64,000 nucleotides of DNA from Nocardia cyriacigeorgica GUH-2 (GCF_000284035.1 NC_016887.1:3658001-3722000); one strand, 5' to 3'; numbered from the stretch's first letter, positions 47,688 to 55,979 are shown. Numbers and translations are program-made. Notes: a model not told the origin generated them from the sequence alone.

Positions 47688-47885
47688 ATGCCCGCTACCT
47701 GCCCCTCCTGCTCCTGGCCGACCCCCACCGCCGTGTCCACCCACGGCACCGTCCGCTATCTGCGCTGCGTGTGCGGGCAGTGGATCGTCTGCGCCGAGGG
47801 AGCGGTCGTCGCCGCACCGGGTAGCGGCGGATTCGCCGGTGTCGGCGGAGCGCGCCCGGATACGCCCGCCCGCGCCGATCGTTGA
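47688..47885 (+). CDS. Small zinc-ribbon protein, hypothetical
   Basis: A 65-residue protein: MPATCPSCSWPTPTAVSTHG, then YLRCVCGQWIVCAEG, giving CPxC and CxC pairs of a zinc ribbon in the first 40 residues. The tail is Gly/Ala-rich and probably unstructured. The ATG at 47688 gives the CPxC at the expected place. Divergence from the CGNR gene suggests joint control. Function is unknown. Confidence 0.62.
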   Translation: MPATCPSCSWPTPTAVSTHGTVRYLRCVCGQWIVCAEGAVVAAPGSGGFAGVGGARPDTPARADR

Positions 47886-47982
47886 CCCGGCCGTCGGCGC
47901 AGTGAATGGATCCGCGCGCCGCTGCGTCCGGGTGTGGCTGAAGCAGCGTGGGGTCGGCTCGCCCCTCCGGTATCGTCGAGGC

Positions 47983-48276
47983 ATGTTCACGAGGGCGCAG
48001 CTGACGGTGGGTGCGGTGCTGACCGCCCTGCTGCCCGCGCTCGTGCTTCTCACCGCCCCTGCCGGTGAACCGGCCGCGCTCTTCGGCGCCGTGGCCGTCG
48101 TGCTGGCGGTCGCGCTGGTGGCGGCGCCGTCGATGCGCCTGGTCCGGGTGCCCGTCGGTACCGCCGGACCGCCGCAGGGCGCGCAACGCAGGCGCCGTGG
48201 TTCTTATCTGCGCCAGAGCAATCCGGACACCGCAGGGCGTCCGCGACCCCGAGCTCCGGGATTCGGGCACGCCTGA
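47983..48276 (+). CDS. Small membrane protein preceding the YidC-like gene
   Basis: A 97-residue protein with two hydrophobic helices in its first 60 residues (AQLTVGAVLTALLPALVLLT; AALFGAVAVVLAVALVAAP), then an Arg/Pro-rich tail. Small proteins of this shape often precede actinobacterial YidC paralogues (a DUF6412-like assignment is uncertain). It ends 96 bases before the insertase gene, so co-transcription is likely. Confidence 0.68.
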   Translation: MFTRAQLTVGAVLTALLPALVLLTAPAGEPAALFGAVAVVLAVALVAAPSMRLVRVPVGTAGPPQGAQRRRRGSYLRQSNPDTAGRPRPRAPGFGHA

Positions 48277-48372
48277 CGTCGATCCGCGTGCGGACCGATG
48301 TCGGCGTTTCACGCTGACCCGACCCGTCCGCGCGCTCGATGCGCGCACCACTCAGTCAGGGGTGCCTCCGGC

Positions 48373-49275
48373 ATGCTCGATTTTGTCTACTATCCCGTTT
48401 CCGCCGCACTGTCGTTGTGGCACACCGCGGCCGCCGCCGTCGTCGGTTCCGGTTCGCTCGCCTGGATCGGCGCCGTCATCCTGCTCGTGATGACGTTGCG
48501 TGCGGCGCTGTTTCCAGTCTTCCTCAAACAAGCCCGCAGCCAAGCCGCCATCCGTCGCCTGCAGCCCCAGCTCGAGGCGATCCGCAAGAAGTACCCGGAT
48601 GATCGGCAGCGTCAGGCCACCGAGACTCAGAAGCTTTACCGCGAGCACGGCGTCAGCCCGTTCGCCGGCTGCCTGCCTCTGCTCGGCCAGGCCTTCGTCT
48701 TCCTCGGACTGTTCCATGTGCTGCGCTCCTTCGACCGCACCACCGCCGCAACCCATCTGCCGTTCACGGCGACACCGGCGCCGATGTCGGCCGAGCAGAA
48801 CGCGGCCACCGCGAACTACGCGTTCGACGCCGCTGACGTGCGGTCGTTCCTGGACGCCGACCTCTTCGGCGCCCCACTGTCGTCCACGCTGACCGGCCAC
48901 CCGACCCCGGCGACGGCCATTGTCGCCATCACCCTCACACTGGTCGCGGCCGCAGCCACCCACTTCACCGCACGCACCGCCCTGGCCCGTCAGGAATCGG
49001 CCGGCCTGCCCTTCATGCGCACGCTGTCGCTGTGGGTGTTCCCCGCCGCCGCCTTGCTCGGCGGGGTATTTCTCCCGGTCGCCGTGTTGCTGTACTTCGT
49101 CACCAACAACGCCTGGACCTTCGCCCAGCAGCGCATCGTGTATCGGCGCATCGATCGCGAAGCTGCGGCACTCGGTTCGCCGATGACGTCGCCGGCCGAC
49201 TCCGTGCGCAGCGCTGCCGCCCCGAGACCCGGCGCTCGCCCGGACCGCCGCAAACGGCGAACACCGCACCCATGA
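48373..49275 (+). CDS. YidC/Oxa1-family membrane protein insertase (paralogue)
   Basis: A 300-residue insertase. The conserved core reads AVILLVMTLRAALFPVFLKQ, then RRLQPQLEAIRKKYPDD, with LPLLGQAFVFLGLFHVLRSF and a C-terminal VAVLLYFVTNNAWTFAQQRI segment. The Arg in TLRA is the conserved groove Arg. The basic tail (RPDRRKRRTPHP) is typical. It is away from the rpmH-rnpA locus where the main yidC lies, so this is likely the second, non-essential copy. The ATG at 48373 is preferred to 48298. Confidence 0.88.
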   Translation: MLDFVYYPVSAALSLWHTAAAAVVGSGSLAWIGAVILLVMTLRAALFPVFLKQARSQAAIRRLQPQLEAIRKKYPDDRQRQATETQKLYREHGVSPFAGCLPLLGQAFVFLGLFHVLRSFDRTTAATHLPFTATPAPMSAEQNAATANYAFDAADVRSFLDADLFGAPLSSTLTGHPTPATAIVAITLTLVAAAATHFTARTALARQESAGLPFMRTLSLWVFPAAALLGGVFLPVAVLLYFVTNNAWTFAQQRIVYRRIDREAAALGSPMTSPADSVRSAAAPRPGARPDRRKRRTPHP

Positions 49276-49329
49276 ACGACGTGCATCGCACGAAAGGGTG
49301 GGAAGATAGCGTCGAGGGAGGGGACGCGG

Positions 49330-50073
49330 ATGCTGTACGACACGACCGGCACGACCTATTCGCATACTCGACAACCGGATTCGAGGATTGAGGTCTTGAT
49401 CCTTCGAGCGCTATCGGGCACCTCCTCGGTGGCGAATCTCGGTGCAGGCACCGGCGCCTACGAACCGCCACAGACGGTGGTCGCCGTGGAGCCGAGCTCG
49501 GTGATGATCGCCCAACGGCCGCGCCGCGCCGCGCCCGCGGTGCGCGCGTTGGCCGAGCATCTGCCGCTGCGCACCGATGCCGTCGACGCCGCGCTGGCCG
49601 TGCTGACGGTGCACCACTGGACCGGCCTCGAGCAGGGCATCGCCGAACTCGGACGCATCGCGCGTCGTCGTATCGCGATCCTGACCTGGGACCACCGGGT
49701 GATGCGCACGTTCTGGTTGCTGCGCGACTACCTACCCGCGGCAGCCGCTACCGACGCGCGGCTCGCTGTCCCCCTGGAGCAACTGATCGAGCTGCTGCCG
49801 GGAACTGTCGAGGTCCATCCGGTGCTGGTACCCGCCGACTGCACCGATGGCTTCGGCGCGGCGTATTGGCGGCGGCCACACGCTTATCTCCAGCCGGAGG
49901 TTCAGGCCGGGATGTCGATGCTGGCGCTCACACCGCACAGCGAGCTGGCGCCGGGATTGCGGCAGTTGCAGGCAGACCTCGACAGCGGAGTCTGGGCCGA
50001 CCGCCACCGTGATCTGCTCGACCGTCAGCAGTTCGATGCGGGTTATCGGCTGGTCGTCGCAAGCTTTGGCTGA
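49330..50073 (+). CDS. Class I SAM-dependent methyltransferase
   Basis: A 247-residue protein with a short Rossmann methyltransferase core: motif I VANLGAGTGAYEPP, motif II VVAVEPSSVMIAQ, then EHLPLRTDAVDAALAVLTVH for motif III/IV. It starts MLYDTTGTTYSHTRQPDSRI, common to small-molecule methyltransferases of the UbiE/Methyltransf_11 group. Substrate is unknown. Confidence 0.87.
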   Translation: MLYDTTGTTYSHTRQPDSRIEVLILRALSGTSSVANLGAGTGAYEPPQTVVAVEPSSVMIAQRPRRAAPAVRALAEHLPLRTDAVDAALAVLTVHHWTGLEQGIAELGRIARRRIAILTWDHRVMRTFWLLRDYLPAAAATDARLAVPLEQLIELLPGTVEVHPVLVPADCTDGFGAAYWRRPHAYLQPEVQAGMSMLALTPHSELAPGLRQLQADLDSGVWADRHRDLLDRQQFDAGYRLVVASFG

Positions 50074-50102
50074 AGCCTCGGCCGTGGACTATCACCCCCG
50101 AA

Positions 50103-50456
50103 GTGCGTGACGCCATGCCGCGCTGGATCGCCACCTGGACGCCGAACCAGGCGATCACCGTGCACCAGGCGGCGAAGTCGTTCGAAGCGATGGGGGAACT
50201 CGCTGCCGCCGAACAGCACTACCGCCTGACCTGCGATATCTGGAACCCGGCCACACACTCCCGCGTGCACGCGCTCGCGGCTGCGGAGACCGGCCTCATC
50301 CGCTGGCGCCTGGGCAAGCACGAGGATGCGGCCTCGATCCTGCGGCCGGCCATCCCGGTGCTGGCAGCCATGAACTCGGAGCGGACAGCTCGCCAACTGG
50401 CCAAGATCCGTGCCACGGCACCCGAGCTGCTTGCGGGGATCGCCGACGAGCGGTGA
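50103..50456 (+). pseudogene. Truncated TPR-type regulator remnant or stand-alone TPR protein
   Basis: A 117-codon frame starting at a GTG with no clear ribosome binding site. It resembles the C-terminal end of actinobacterial XRE-TPR regulators (MGELAAAEQHYRLTCDIW; AAETGLIRWRLGKHEDAASI). No helix-turn-helix half is present upstream, where the methyltransferase gene ends only 29 bases before. It is most simply a broken gene, though an intact small protein cannot be excluded. Confidence 0.5.
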
Positions 50457-50487
50457 CCCGCCATGAGGCATTGCTATGCATGCCCTC

Positions 50488-50508
50488 ATGTGAGAGTGTC
50501 TCTCGCAT
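50488..50508. promoter_or_regulatory. Palindrome in front of the DAPDH-like/TetR operon
   Basis: ATG-N-GAGAG-TGT-CTCTC-N-CAT is a 21-base inverted repeat with perfect GAGAG/CTCTC arms. It ends 27 bases before the operon's start codon, next to a further GAGAC element. The TetR gene is the second gene of this operon, and this is its probable operator. Confidence 0.62.
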
Positions 50509-50535
50509 CAAGAGACTATCTCCATAGGAGGTCCC

Positions 50536-51594
50536 ATGCTGCGCGTTATCCAGTGGGCGACCGGCGGGGTCGGCAAGGCGGCAATCGAGGCGGTGCTGGC
50601 CCATCCCGAGTTGGAGTTGGTCGGTTGTTATGTGCATTCCGAGGCAAAGCGGGGTCAGGATGTCGGCGACATCCTCGGCACAGGGCAGCTCGGAATCACC
50701 GCTACCGATGACGTGGAGGAGATCCTCGCGATCGACGCCGATGCCGTGGTGTATGCCCCGCTGATTCCGAATGCTCGCGAGGTCGCGCGAATTCTGCGAT
50801 CAGGCAAGAATGTGGTGACCCCGGTCGGCTGGTTCTATCCGGGCGCACGCGACACCGAACTGGCGCAGGCGTGCGGCGACGGCGGCGTCACCTTGCACGG
50901 GATCGGCATCAATCCCGGCGGGACCACCGACCTGCATCCGCTGGTGCTCTCGGCCATGTCGTCGAAGGTGACCTTCGTGCGGGCCGAGGAGTTCTCCGAT
51001 ATGCGCACCTACGACGCGCCCGACGTGCTGCGCTCGGTGATGGGTTTCGGCGCAACCCCTGAGCACGCGCGCAAATCCCCGATGCTCGGGTTGCTGACCG
51101 GCGGGTTCACCCAGTCGGTCCAGATGTGCTTGGAAACCCTGGGATTCGCCGAAGCACCCATCCGCACTTCCCACGACGTCGCGGTGGCCACCGCTCCGAT
51201 CGAGTCGCCGATGGGGATCATCGAGCCGGGGCAGGTTGCGGCCCAGCGCTTCACGTGGGATGCGATGATCGGCGATCGGCCCGTCGTCCGGATTGCGGTC
51301 AACTGGTTGATGGGCGAGCAGAACCTGGAGCCGGCCTGGGAGTTCGGGCCCGAGGGGGAACGCTACGAGATCGAGATCAAGGGCGATCCCGACACCTTTG
51401 TGACCATCCGCGGCTGGCAGCCGGCGACCATCGCGGAAGGCCTGAAACGCAATCCGGGCATCGTCGCTACCGCGAACCACTGCGTCAACTCGATCCCGTA
51501 CGTGTGCGCCGCCGCGCCGGGAATCAAGTCCAGCCTGGACCTCCCCGTCGTCGCGGGCCGCGCCCATCCGGACCTCGGAGCGACCCGTGGCTGA
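50536..51594 (+). CDS. NAD(P)H-dependent amine dehydrogenase/dihydrodipicolinate reductase-like protein
   Basis: A 352-residue protein of the DapB-N/diaminopentanoate dehydrogenase-like group. MLRVIQWATGGVGKAAIEAV is the nucleotide-binding start, YVHSEAKRGQDVGDILG follows, and GINPGGTTDLHPLVLSAM is typical of the family's catalytic domain. Actinobacterial members are linked to amine or lipid turnover, but the substrate is not known. TAGGAGG precedes the ATG. Its end overlaps the TetR gene by eight bases. Confidence 0.84.
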   Translation: MLRVIQWATGGVGKAAIEAVLAHPELELVGCYVHSEAKRGQDVGDILGTGQLGITATDDVEEILAIDADAVVYAPLIPNAREVARILRSGKNVVTPVGWFYPGARDTELAQACGDGGVTLHGIGINPGGTTDLHPLVLSAMSSKVTFVRAEEFSDMRTYDAPDVLRSVMGFGATPEHARKSPMLGLLTGGFTQSVQMCLETLGFAEAPIRTSHDVAVATAPIESPMGIIEPGQVAAQRFTWDAMIGDRPVVRIAVNWLMGEQNLEPAWEFGPEGERYEIEIKGDPDTFVTIRGWQPATIAEGLKRNPGIVATANHCVNSIPYVCAAAPGIKSSLDLPVVAGRAHPDLGATRG

Positions 51595-52183
51595 ATCACT
51601 GCGCGACCGGCAGAAGGCACTGGTGCGCCAAGACATTCAACGGGCGGCATTGCGGCTGTTCGCCGAGCGCGGCTTCGACGCGGTGACCACCGAGGAGATC
51701 GCGGCGGCCGCGGGGATCGGGCACAGCACCTACTTCCGGTATGTGGCCAGCAAGGAAGACCTTCTGCTCGGCACTCTCCGGCGAGCGGGGGCGGCGATCG
51801 TCGAGAACCTGCAAGGACGGCCGGACAGTGAGTCGCCCGAAGAAGCGCTGTGCCAGGCGAGCCTGGGGTGGAGCCGGGCTTTTGTCTCCGACGAACAGGC
51901 ACTCGACCATTGGCGTGCCGCGATCCGGGCCACACCGCACCTCCTCGACCGCGTCGCGGTGGTCGGCCCGTTCGAGCGCGCACAGCTGACGAAACTGATC
52001 GGCGAGCGGATGGGCGCGCACCCCGACGACGACATCAGGCCCGGCCTACTCGTCCACACCCTGCTCGCAGCCGCCGAATTCGCCTTCCTGCGCTGGCTCG
52101 AACGCGACGACTCGCACAGCCCCACCTTGCATCAGCTCACCGAACAAGCCCTCGAAGGAACCCGCAACCAGCGCTGGAAGTAG
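51587..52183 (+). CDS. TetR-family regulator
   Basis: A 198-residue repressor with DNA-binding domain RQDIQRAALRLFAERGFDAV, then TTEEIAAAAGIGHSTYFRYV, and a C-terminal MftR-like (TetR_C_17) helical domain. The gene starts within the end of the DAPDH-like gene, so translation is coupled. The palindrome at 50488-50508 in front of the operon is its likely site of autoregulation. Confidence 0.87.
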   Translation: MAESLRDRQKALVRQDIQRAALRLFAERGFDAVTTEEIAAAAGIGHSTYFRYVASKEDLLLGTLRRAGAAIVENLQGRPDSESPEEALCQASLGWSRAFVSDEQALDHWRAAIRATPHLLDRVAVVGPFERAQLTKLIGERMGAHPDDDIRPGLLVHTLLAAAEFAFLRWLERDDSHSPTLHQLTEQALEGTRNQRWK

Positions 52184-52187
52184 TTAC

Positions 52188-52207
52188 TGAAGTTGGCGTC
52201 AACTTCA
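52188..52207. promoter_or_regulatory. Perfect inverted repeat upstream of the thioesterase gene
   Basis: TGAAGTTG (52188-52195), GCGT, CAACTTCA (52200-52207) is a perfect 8-4-8 palindrome, starting four bases after the tetR stop and ending 72 bases before the thioesterase ATG. It resembles dyad sites of MerR/SoxR- or TetR-like regulators, but no MerR-family regulator is encoded nearby. Confidence 0.62.
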
Positions 52208-52279
52208 CGTACGCTGGAGGTACTGCGGACGCCCTCTCGCGACATGGGCGGGCCTCCGCCAACGACGAGAGAGATATCC

Positions 52280-52741
52280 ATGACAACCTCACCGTGCGAC
52301 CCGGTCACGCCACCGAACCCCGACTTCGCCGAACTCGTGAAGGCCGCCGTCTCGACCATGCCGGCAGCGCGAACCCTCGGCTTCACCTTCGGCGAGGTGG
52401 GCGCGGGCACGGCAGAGATCATCCAGCCCTACCGCCCCGAGCTCACCGAACACAACGGATACTTCCAGGGCGGGGTGATCGGCATGCTCGCCGATTTCGC
52501 CGGCGGGTCGGCCGCGGGCACCCTGTTGCCGCCGGGCTGGGTGAACATGACGATCGACTACACGGTGAAGATCCTCGCCCCAGCCAAGGGCGAGAAGGTG
52601 ATCGCGCGGGGCCGGGTGGTCCGGTCGAGCACCACGATCAGCGTCGCCGCTGCGGATGTTTTCACCGCCGACGGCGAATCGGAGCAACTGTGCGCGACGG
52701 CGCTGGTGACCATGCGCAACATCAACCTCGCCAAGGGCTGA
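52280..52741 (+). CDS. PaaI-family hotdog thioesterase
   Basis: A 153-residue hotdog-fold acyl-CoA thioesterase. The catalytic segment NGYFQGGVIGMLADFAGGSA carries the usual G-x-x-x-x-x-x-D/E active-site helix. The C-terminal strands are MTIDYTVKILAPAKGEKVIA and VFTADGESEQLCATALVTM. A GAGAGAT run precedes the ATG. It follows the TetR gene after a 96-base gap that contains a perfect palindrome, so it may have its own regulator. Confidence 0.87.
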   Translation: MTTSPCDPVTPPNPDFAELVKAAVSTMPAARTLGFTFGEVGAGTAEIIQPYRPELTEHNGYFQGGVIGMLADFAGGSAAGTLLPPGWVNMTIDYTVKILAPAKGEKVIARGRVVRSSTTISVAAADVFTADGESEQLCATALVTMRNINLAKG

Positions 52742-53062
52742 CGCACCGGCCCCACCGAAATTCACTCGCCGCCGTACCACCGCTCGAGTACCGTATTCCC
52801 TGCGAGAGAGCAAGGGGCGCACCGGAATCTCCGGATCGCGTTCCCCGTGTCGGCTCGATCGTGCCTTTGGTGGCTCAGACTTCGAGTCTGCTGGGTTCGA
52901 TTCCCTCAAACGGTGTCCCCCATCCGGTCCACTGCGGCGGCGTGGCCTTGCGGGCTCTTCAGCTTCGGCCGGGGAATGCCCCCGCCGCGTCGCCGGGACC
53001 GGATGGGGTGGCATCCGCATGCCTTGGGCTCCACGAAGACACGACCCGGGAGGGAGTGAGAA
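52742..53062. other. Intergenic region with tRNA-like 3' hairpins
   Basis: The 321 bases hold no credible gene. CAGAC-TTCGA-GTCTG type hairpin (52876-52890) is followed directly by GGGTTCGATTCCC (52893-52905), which looks like a variable arm plus T-arm of a class II tRNA. No matching acceptor, D or anticodon arms were found. A decayed tRNA or chance resemblance is possible. Confidence 0.45.
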
Positions 53063-53713
53063 ATGTACACGACGGTCATGGCGTGGCAGCGCACGCTGCT
53101 CTATCGCGACGGCACCCTGGAGCGGGTGCTCGAACCCGGTCGCCACCGCTACGACGCCAAGCGTTGCACGCTGGTCGAGGTGGATGTGCGGCCGCGGCTG
53201 ATGCATGTCACCGGTCAGGAACTGCTCACTTCCGACGGTCTGTCGCTGCGGGCGAGTTTCGCGCTGAACTGGCAGGTCATCGATCCGGTCGCATTCACGA
53301 CGGGCGCGCAGAATTCGGAGACCGTGCTCTACGCGGCCGTGCAGGACGCGGTTCGCGCGGTCGTGGCGGCGCATCCGCTCGACGCGCTGGTCGCGGACCG
53401 CAGCCTGCTCACCGCCGACCTCGCACCGATCGCCGACGCAGTTGCCGGCCTCGGTATCGAGGTCAGCGCGCTGCGGGCGCGCGATCTGATGCTGCCGGGT
53501 GAGCTGCGCAAGGCGGCGCTGGAGACGGTGCTGGCCAAGGAACGCGGCCGGGCCGAGCTGGAGCGGGCGCGCGCCGAGGCGGCGGCGCTGCGGTCGTTGG
53601 CCAATACCGCGCGACTGCTGGAGGAGCACCCGGCATTGCTGCGGCTGCGCACGCTCCAGGTGGCGGCAGGCCCGGGCACGCAGGTCGTGCTCGATCCGCG
53701 GGACAACAGCTGA
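53063..53713 (+). CDS. SPFH/Band 7 domain protein (slipin-like)
   Basis: A 216-residue protein with the SPFH domain at residues 15-160: ERVLEPGRHRYDAKRCTLVE, then LTSDGLSLRASFALNWQVID, and a C-terminal Glu/Ala-rich helix ([20 protein letters not shown]). It lacks the N-terminal transmembrane helix usual in stomatin-like proteins and looks soluble. GGGAGGGAG precedes the ATG. The role is unknown. Confidence 0.84.
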   Translation: MYTTVMAWQRTLLYRDGTLERVLEPGRHRYDAKRCTLVEVDVRPRLMHVTGQELLTSDGLSLRASFALNWQVIDPVAFTTGAQNSETVLYAAVQDAVRAVVAAHPLDALVADRSLLTADLAPIADAVAGLGIEVSALRARDLMLPGELRKAALETVLAKERGRAELERARAEAAALRSLANTARLLEEHPALLRLRTLQVAAGPGTQVVLDPRDNS

Positions 53714-53719
53714 CCCGTC

Positions 53720-53751
53720 GGCGGTTCCCTGACCTCGGCCGGGGAACCGCC
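53720..53751. terminator. Bidirectional terminator after the SPFH gene
   Basis: GGCGGTTCCC (53720-53729) pairs perfectly with GGGAACCGCC (53742-53751), between the convergent SPFH and deazaflavin-oxidoreductase genes. No T-tract follows, as is common in high-GC actinobacteria. Confidence 0.72.
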
Positions 53752-53759
53752 GGCGACCG

Positions 53760-54140
53760 TCAATCGACAGTCCTGGCCTCCAGGAAGTACGGCGCCGACA
53801 TCGCGACCAGCGCCTGCCGGATCACCGGCGGCGCCCAGCTCGCGGCGGCGTCGTGGCGGATCAGCGGATCGGTCAGCGCCACGGTCTGGCCGTGGGTTTC
53901 CACGGCGAAATCGCCTGCGGCGACGACATTCTTCACCCAGTCCACGTCGCGGCCGTAGGTGAGGGCGATGCGGTATTCGTGGCCGTCGGCGAAGAGCAGG
54001 ACCGGGGTCCGGTAGGTGCGGCCGGATTTGCGCCCCTTGTGCACCACAATGCCCATACCGGGTGCCCGCCCGGCGATGACCGAGGTCACCGGGTTGGTGA
54101 CCTGCCGATTGAATTTCCCCAGTGCGCGTGGCAGCGCCAT
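53760..54140 (-). CDS. Nitroreductase-family F420-dependent (deazaflavin) oxidoreductase
   Basis: A 126-residue split-barrel protein of the Ddn/DDOR family, which bind F420 rather than FMN. The hallmark KGRKSGRTYRTPVLLFADGH is present, followed by RIALTYGRDVDWVKNVVAAG. It begins MALPRALGKFNRQVTNPVTS. The ATG at 54140 lies eight bases after GAAGGGA and is preferred over 54176. It is divergent from the Nudix gene. Confidence 0.87.
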   Translation of the reverse strand: MALPRALGKFNRQVTNPVTSVIAGRAPGMGIVVHKGRKSGRTYRTPVLLFADGHEYRIALTYGRDVDWVKNVVAAGDFAVETHGQTVALTDPLIRHDAAASWAPPVIRQALVAMSAPYFLEARTVD

Positions 54141-54192
54141 CGAGCCGATCCCTTCGTCGAGCGATCTACGCGGCACACGTTACCCTCGCCGC

Positions 54193-54705
54193 GTGGGTTC
54201 GGAGATGATCGCCGTCTACGACAGCGGCGGGCGCGAAATCGGTGCCGAGGACCGCGCCGTCGTCTACCGTGACGGCCTCTGGCACGCCAGCGCCGGCGTG
54301 CTGGTCCGCTCCGGCGATGGCCGTTCGATCTACGTGCACCGCCGCACCGACACCAAAATGGTCTTCGCCGGCATGCACGATTGCCTGGCCGGCGGCGTCG
54401 TGGCCCCGGGCGAATCACCGCTCCAGACCGCGGTCCGCGAGCTGGCCGAAGAACTCGGTATCACCGCGAGCACCGACCCCACTCCCCTGGCCCGCACCAG
54501 CTGGGACGGCGAATGGGCCGGCCGCCCGATGCGCTGCCACCTGTTCGCCTACGAACTACGCTACGACGGCCTGATCCGGCACCAACCCGAGGAGATCGCC
54601 GCCGGGTGGTGGTGGACCGAACAGACCCTGCGCGAACATCTGACGGATCCGGCGTGGCCGTTCGTCCCCGACACCCGCTACCTACTGCGCGAGGTCCTCG
54701 CCTGA
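54193..54705 (+). CDS. Nudix hydrolase
   Basis: A 170-residue Nudix protein of the YfcD/isopentenyl-isomerase-like group. The Nudix box is GGVVAPGESPLQTAVRELAE followed by ELGI, fitting G-x5-E-x7-R-E-x2-E-E-x-G. The C-terminal part has MRCHLFAYELRYDGLIRHQP and EEIAAGWWWTEQTL. It starts at GTG 54193 or ATG 54205. Diphosphate substrate is unknown. Confidence 0.89.
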   Translation: MGSEMIAVYDSGGREIGAEDRAVVYRDGLWHASAGVLVRSGDGRSIYVHRRTDTKMVFAGMHDCLAGGVVAPGESPLQTAVRELAEELGITASTDPTPLARTSWDGEWAGRPMRCHLFAYELRYDGLIRHQPEEIAAGWWWTEQTLREHLTDPAWPFVPDTRYLLREVLA

Positions 54706-54828
54706 ACCGTTGCCGTGCGATCTCCCGCAGCCGGCTCGCCTTACGAAGTCGCGGCTCCGGACGGGGAGCACAGCGTCGATGGTCGATAGGCGCCGCCGAG
54801 CGCGGACCGCGCGTCTTGCGCCCGCCAC

Positions 54829-55506
54829 CTAACCCGACGATGTCGACGCCGTCCACGAGGCGAACGCGCTGGGATTGCGCGTCTGGAGCAGCACCCGCCC
54901 CGGGCCGGTGAAGTCGAAGACCAGTCCCTCACCGGACTTGAGCGACTGGATCGATTTCCCCGAAACCGCGCGCCGGATGGTGAAGTTCATGGCCAGGTCG
55001 TAGGCGACGACGTGGCCGGTGTCGATGGTGATCGGTTCGCCCGGTTGCAGATCGATGACGTCGATCGCGCCGAAGACACCGACGACCACCTCACCCTCGC
55101 CGGTCGCCCGCAGCCCGAACCCGCCTTCGCCACCGAACAGGTTCGCGAATCCGCCCCATTTGCTTTCCACCTGCACGCCATGGGAATTGGCGATCCAGCC
55201 GCCGCGGCTGATGAAGAAGGGCCGGTCGGGCTGGATGGTGAGCGCCAGCATGTCACCGGGCAGCGAGGGCGCGACATCGACCCAGCCGCCCTGCGGCGGC
55301 GCGGTGAAGGTGGAGACGAAAAACGATTCGCCGGCCAGCATGGAACGCTTGAGTCCGGCGAAGATGCCACCTTCGGCCTTGGCTTGCAGGGTGACGCCCG
55401 CCGAATGCGCCACCATGGCACCGCTTTCGACGCGCATCGGCTCATTGCCCGCGAGGAAGCAGCGGGCGACCGCGGAGGCGGGACTGTGGCGCAGCTGTAC
55501 CTTCAT
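54829..55506 (-). CDS. AIM24-family protein (TIGR00266)
   Basis: A 225-residue beta-helical/tryptophan RNA-binding attenuator-like fold protein of the AIM24 family: SGAMVAHSAGVTLQAKAEGG, then SRGGWIANSHGVQVESKWGG and a C-terminal GPGRVLLQTRNP strand. Found widely in actinobacteria, often with no assigned role; homologues are linked to mitochondrial biogenesis in yeast. It faces the Nudix gene. Confidence 0.9.
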   Translation of the reverse strand: MKVQLRHSPASAVARCFLAGNEPMRVESGAMVAHSAGVTLQAKAEGGIFAGLKRSMLAGESFFVSTFTAPPQGGWVDVAPSLPGDMLALTIQPDRPFFISRGGWIANSHGVQVESKWGGFANLFGGEGGFGLRATGEGEVVVGVFGAIDVIDLQPGEPITIDTGHVVAYDLAMNFTIRRAVSGKSIQSLKSGEGLVFDFTGPGRVLLQTRNPSAFASWTASTSSG

Positions 55507-55664
55507 GGCTGTCGAGACTACCGGCGCGAACCCACGCCGGACGTCAGTCCAGAGGCCGATTCGCCATCCTCATCGCGGCGTACTCGCACGTGTGCGAGCG
55601 GCTTTCACGCCAGGTGTCTGTGCTCACAACGCGAGCACAGGCACCTGGCTACGGCCGTCGAAGT

Positions 55665-55979
55665 TCAGCGCACGATCACCTGCCAGGTCTGCATGGAGAA
55701 CGGCAGATCGCAGCTGGTCCAGGACTGCTGACCATCCCAAGCCGGGTTGCCCCAGCGTTCGTAGCTGCTGAACCAGGACCACCAGGCCCAGCAGGTGATG
55801 CGCACCTGATGCCAGACCGGTCCGCCGCATTGCGAGTAGGCGGCGGTGGCCGCGACCGGGTTCACCGAACAGAACCCGGGGAACTGCGCTTGTGCGGGTG
55901 CGGCGCCGAGGACTCCGGCGGCGCCGATGAGTGTCGCGGCCGATGCCCCGACGGCGAATTTCTTGACGATCGAGTTCAT
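55665..55979 (-). CDS. Small secreted protein, hypothetical
   Basis: A 104-residue protein with a clear signal peptide (MNSIVKKFAVGASAATLIGA, then an AQA cleavage site at about residue 31). The mature part is short and aromatic, with four cysteines (FCSVN, QCGGP, TCWAWW, SCDLP) likely to form two disulphides. GGAGG precedes the ATG at 55979. No family is recognised. A frame continuing upstream has no coding features. Confidence 0.78.
   Translation of the reverse strand: MNSIVKKFAVGASAATLIGAAGVLGAAPAQAQFPGFCSVNPVAATAAYSQCGGPVWHQVRITCWAWWSWFSSYERWGNPAWDGQQSWTSCDLPFSMQTWQVIVR

Noticed and set aside
52821..52911. A complete class II tRNA gene
   Set aside because: The T-stem has only three good pairs, the acceptor arms match at four of seven positions, and no D or anticodon arm is present.
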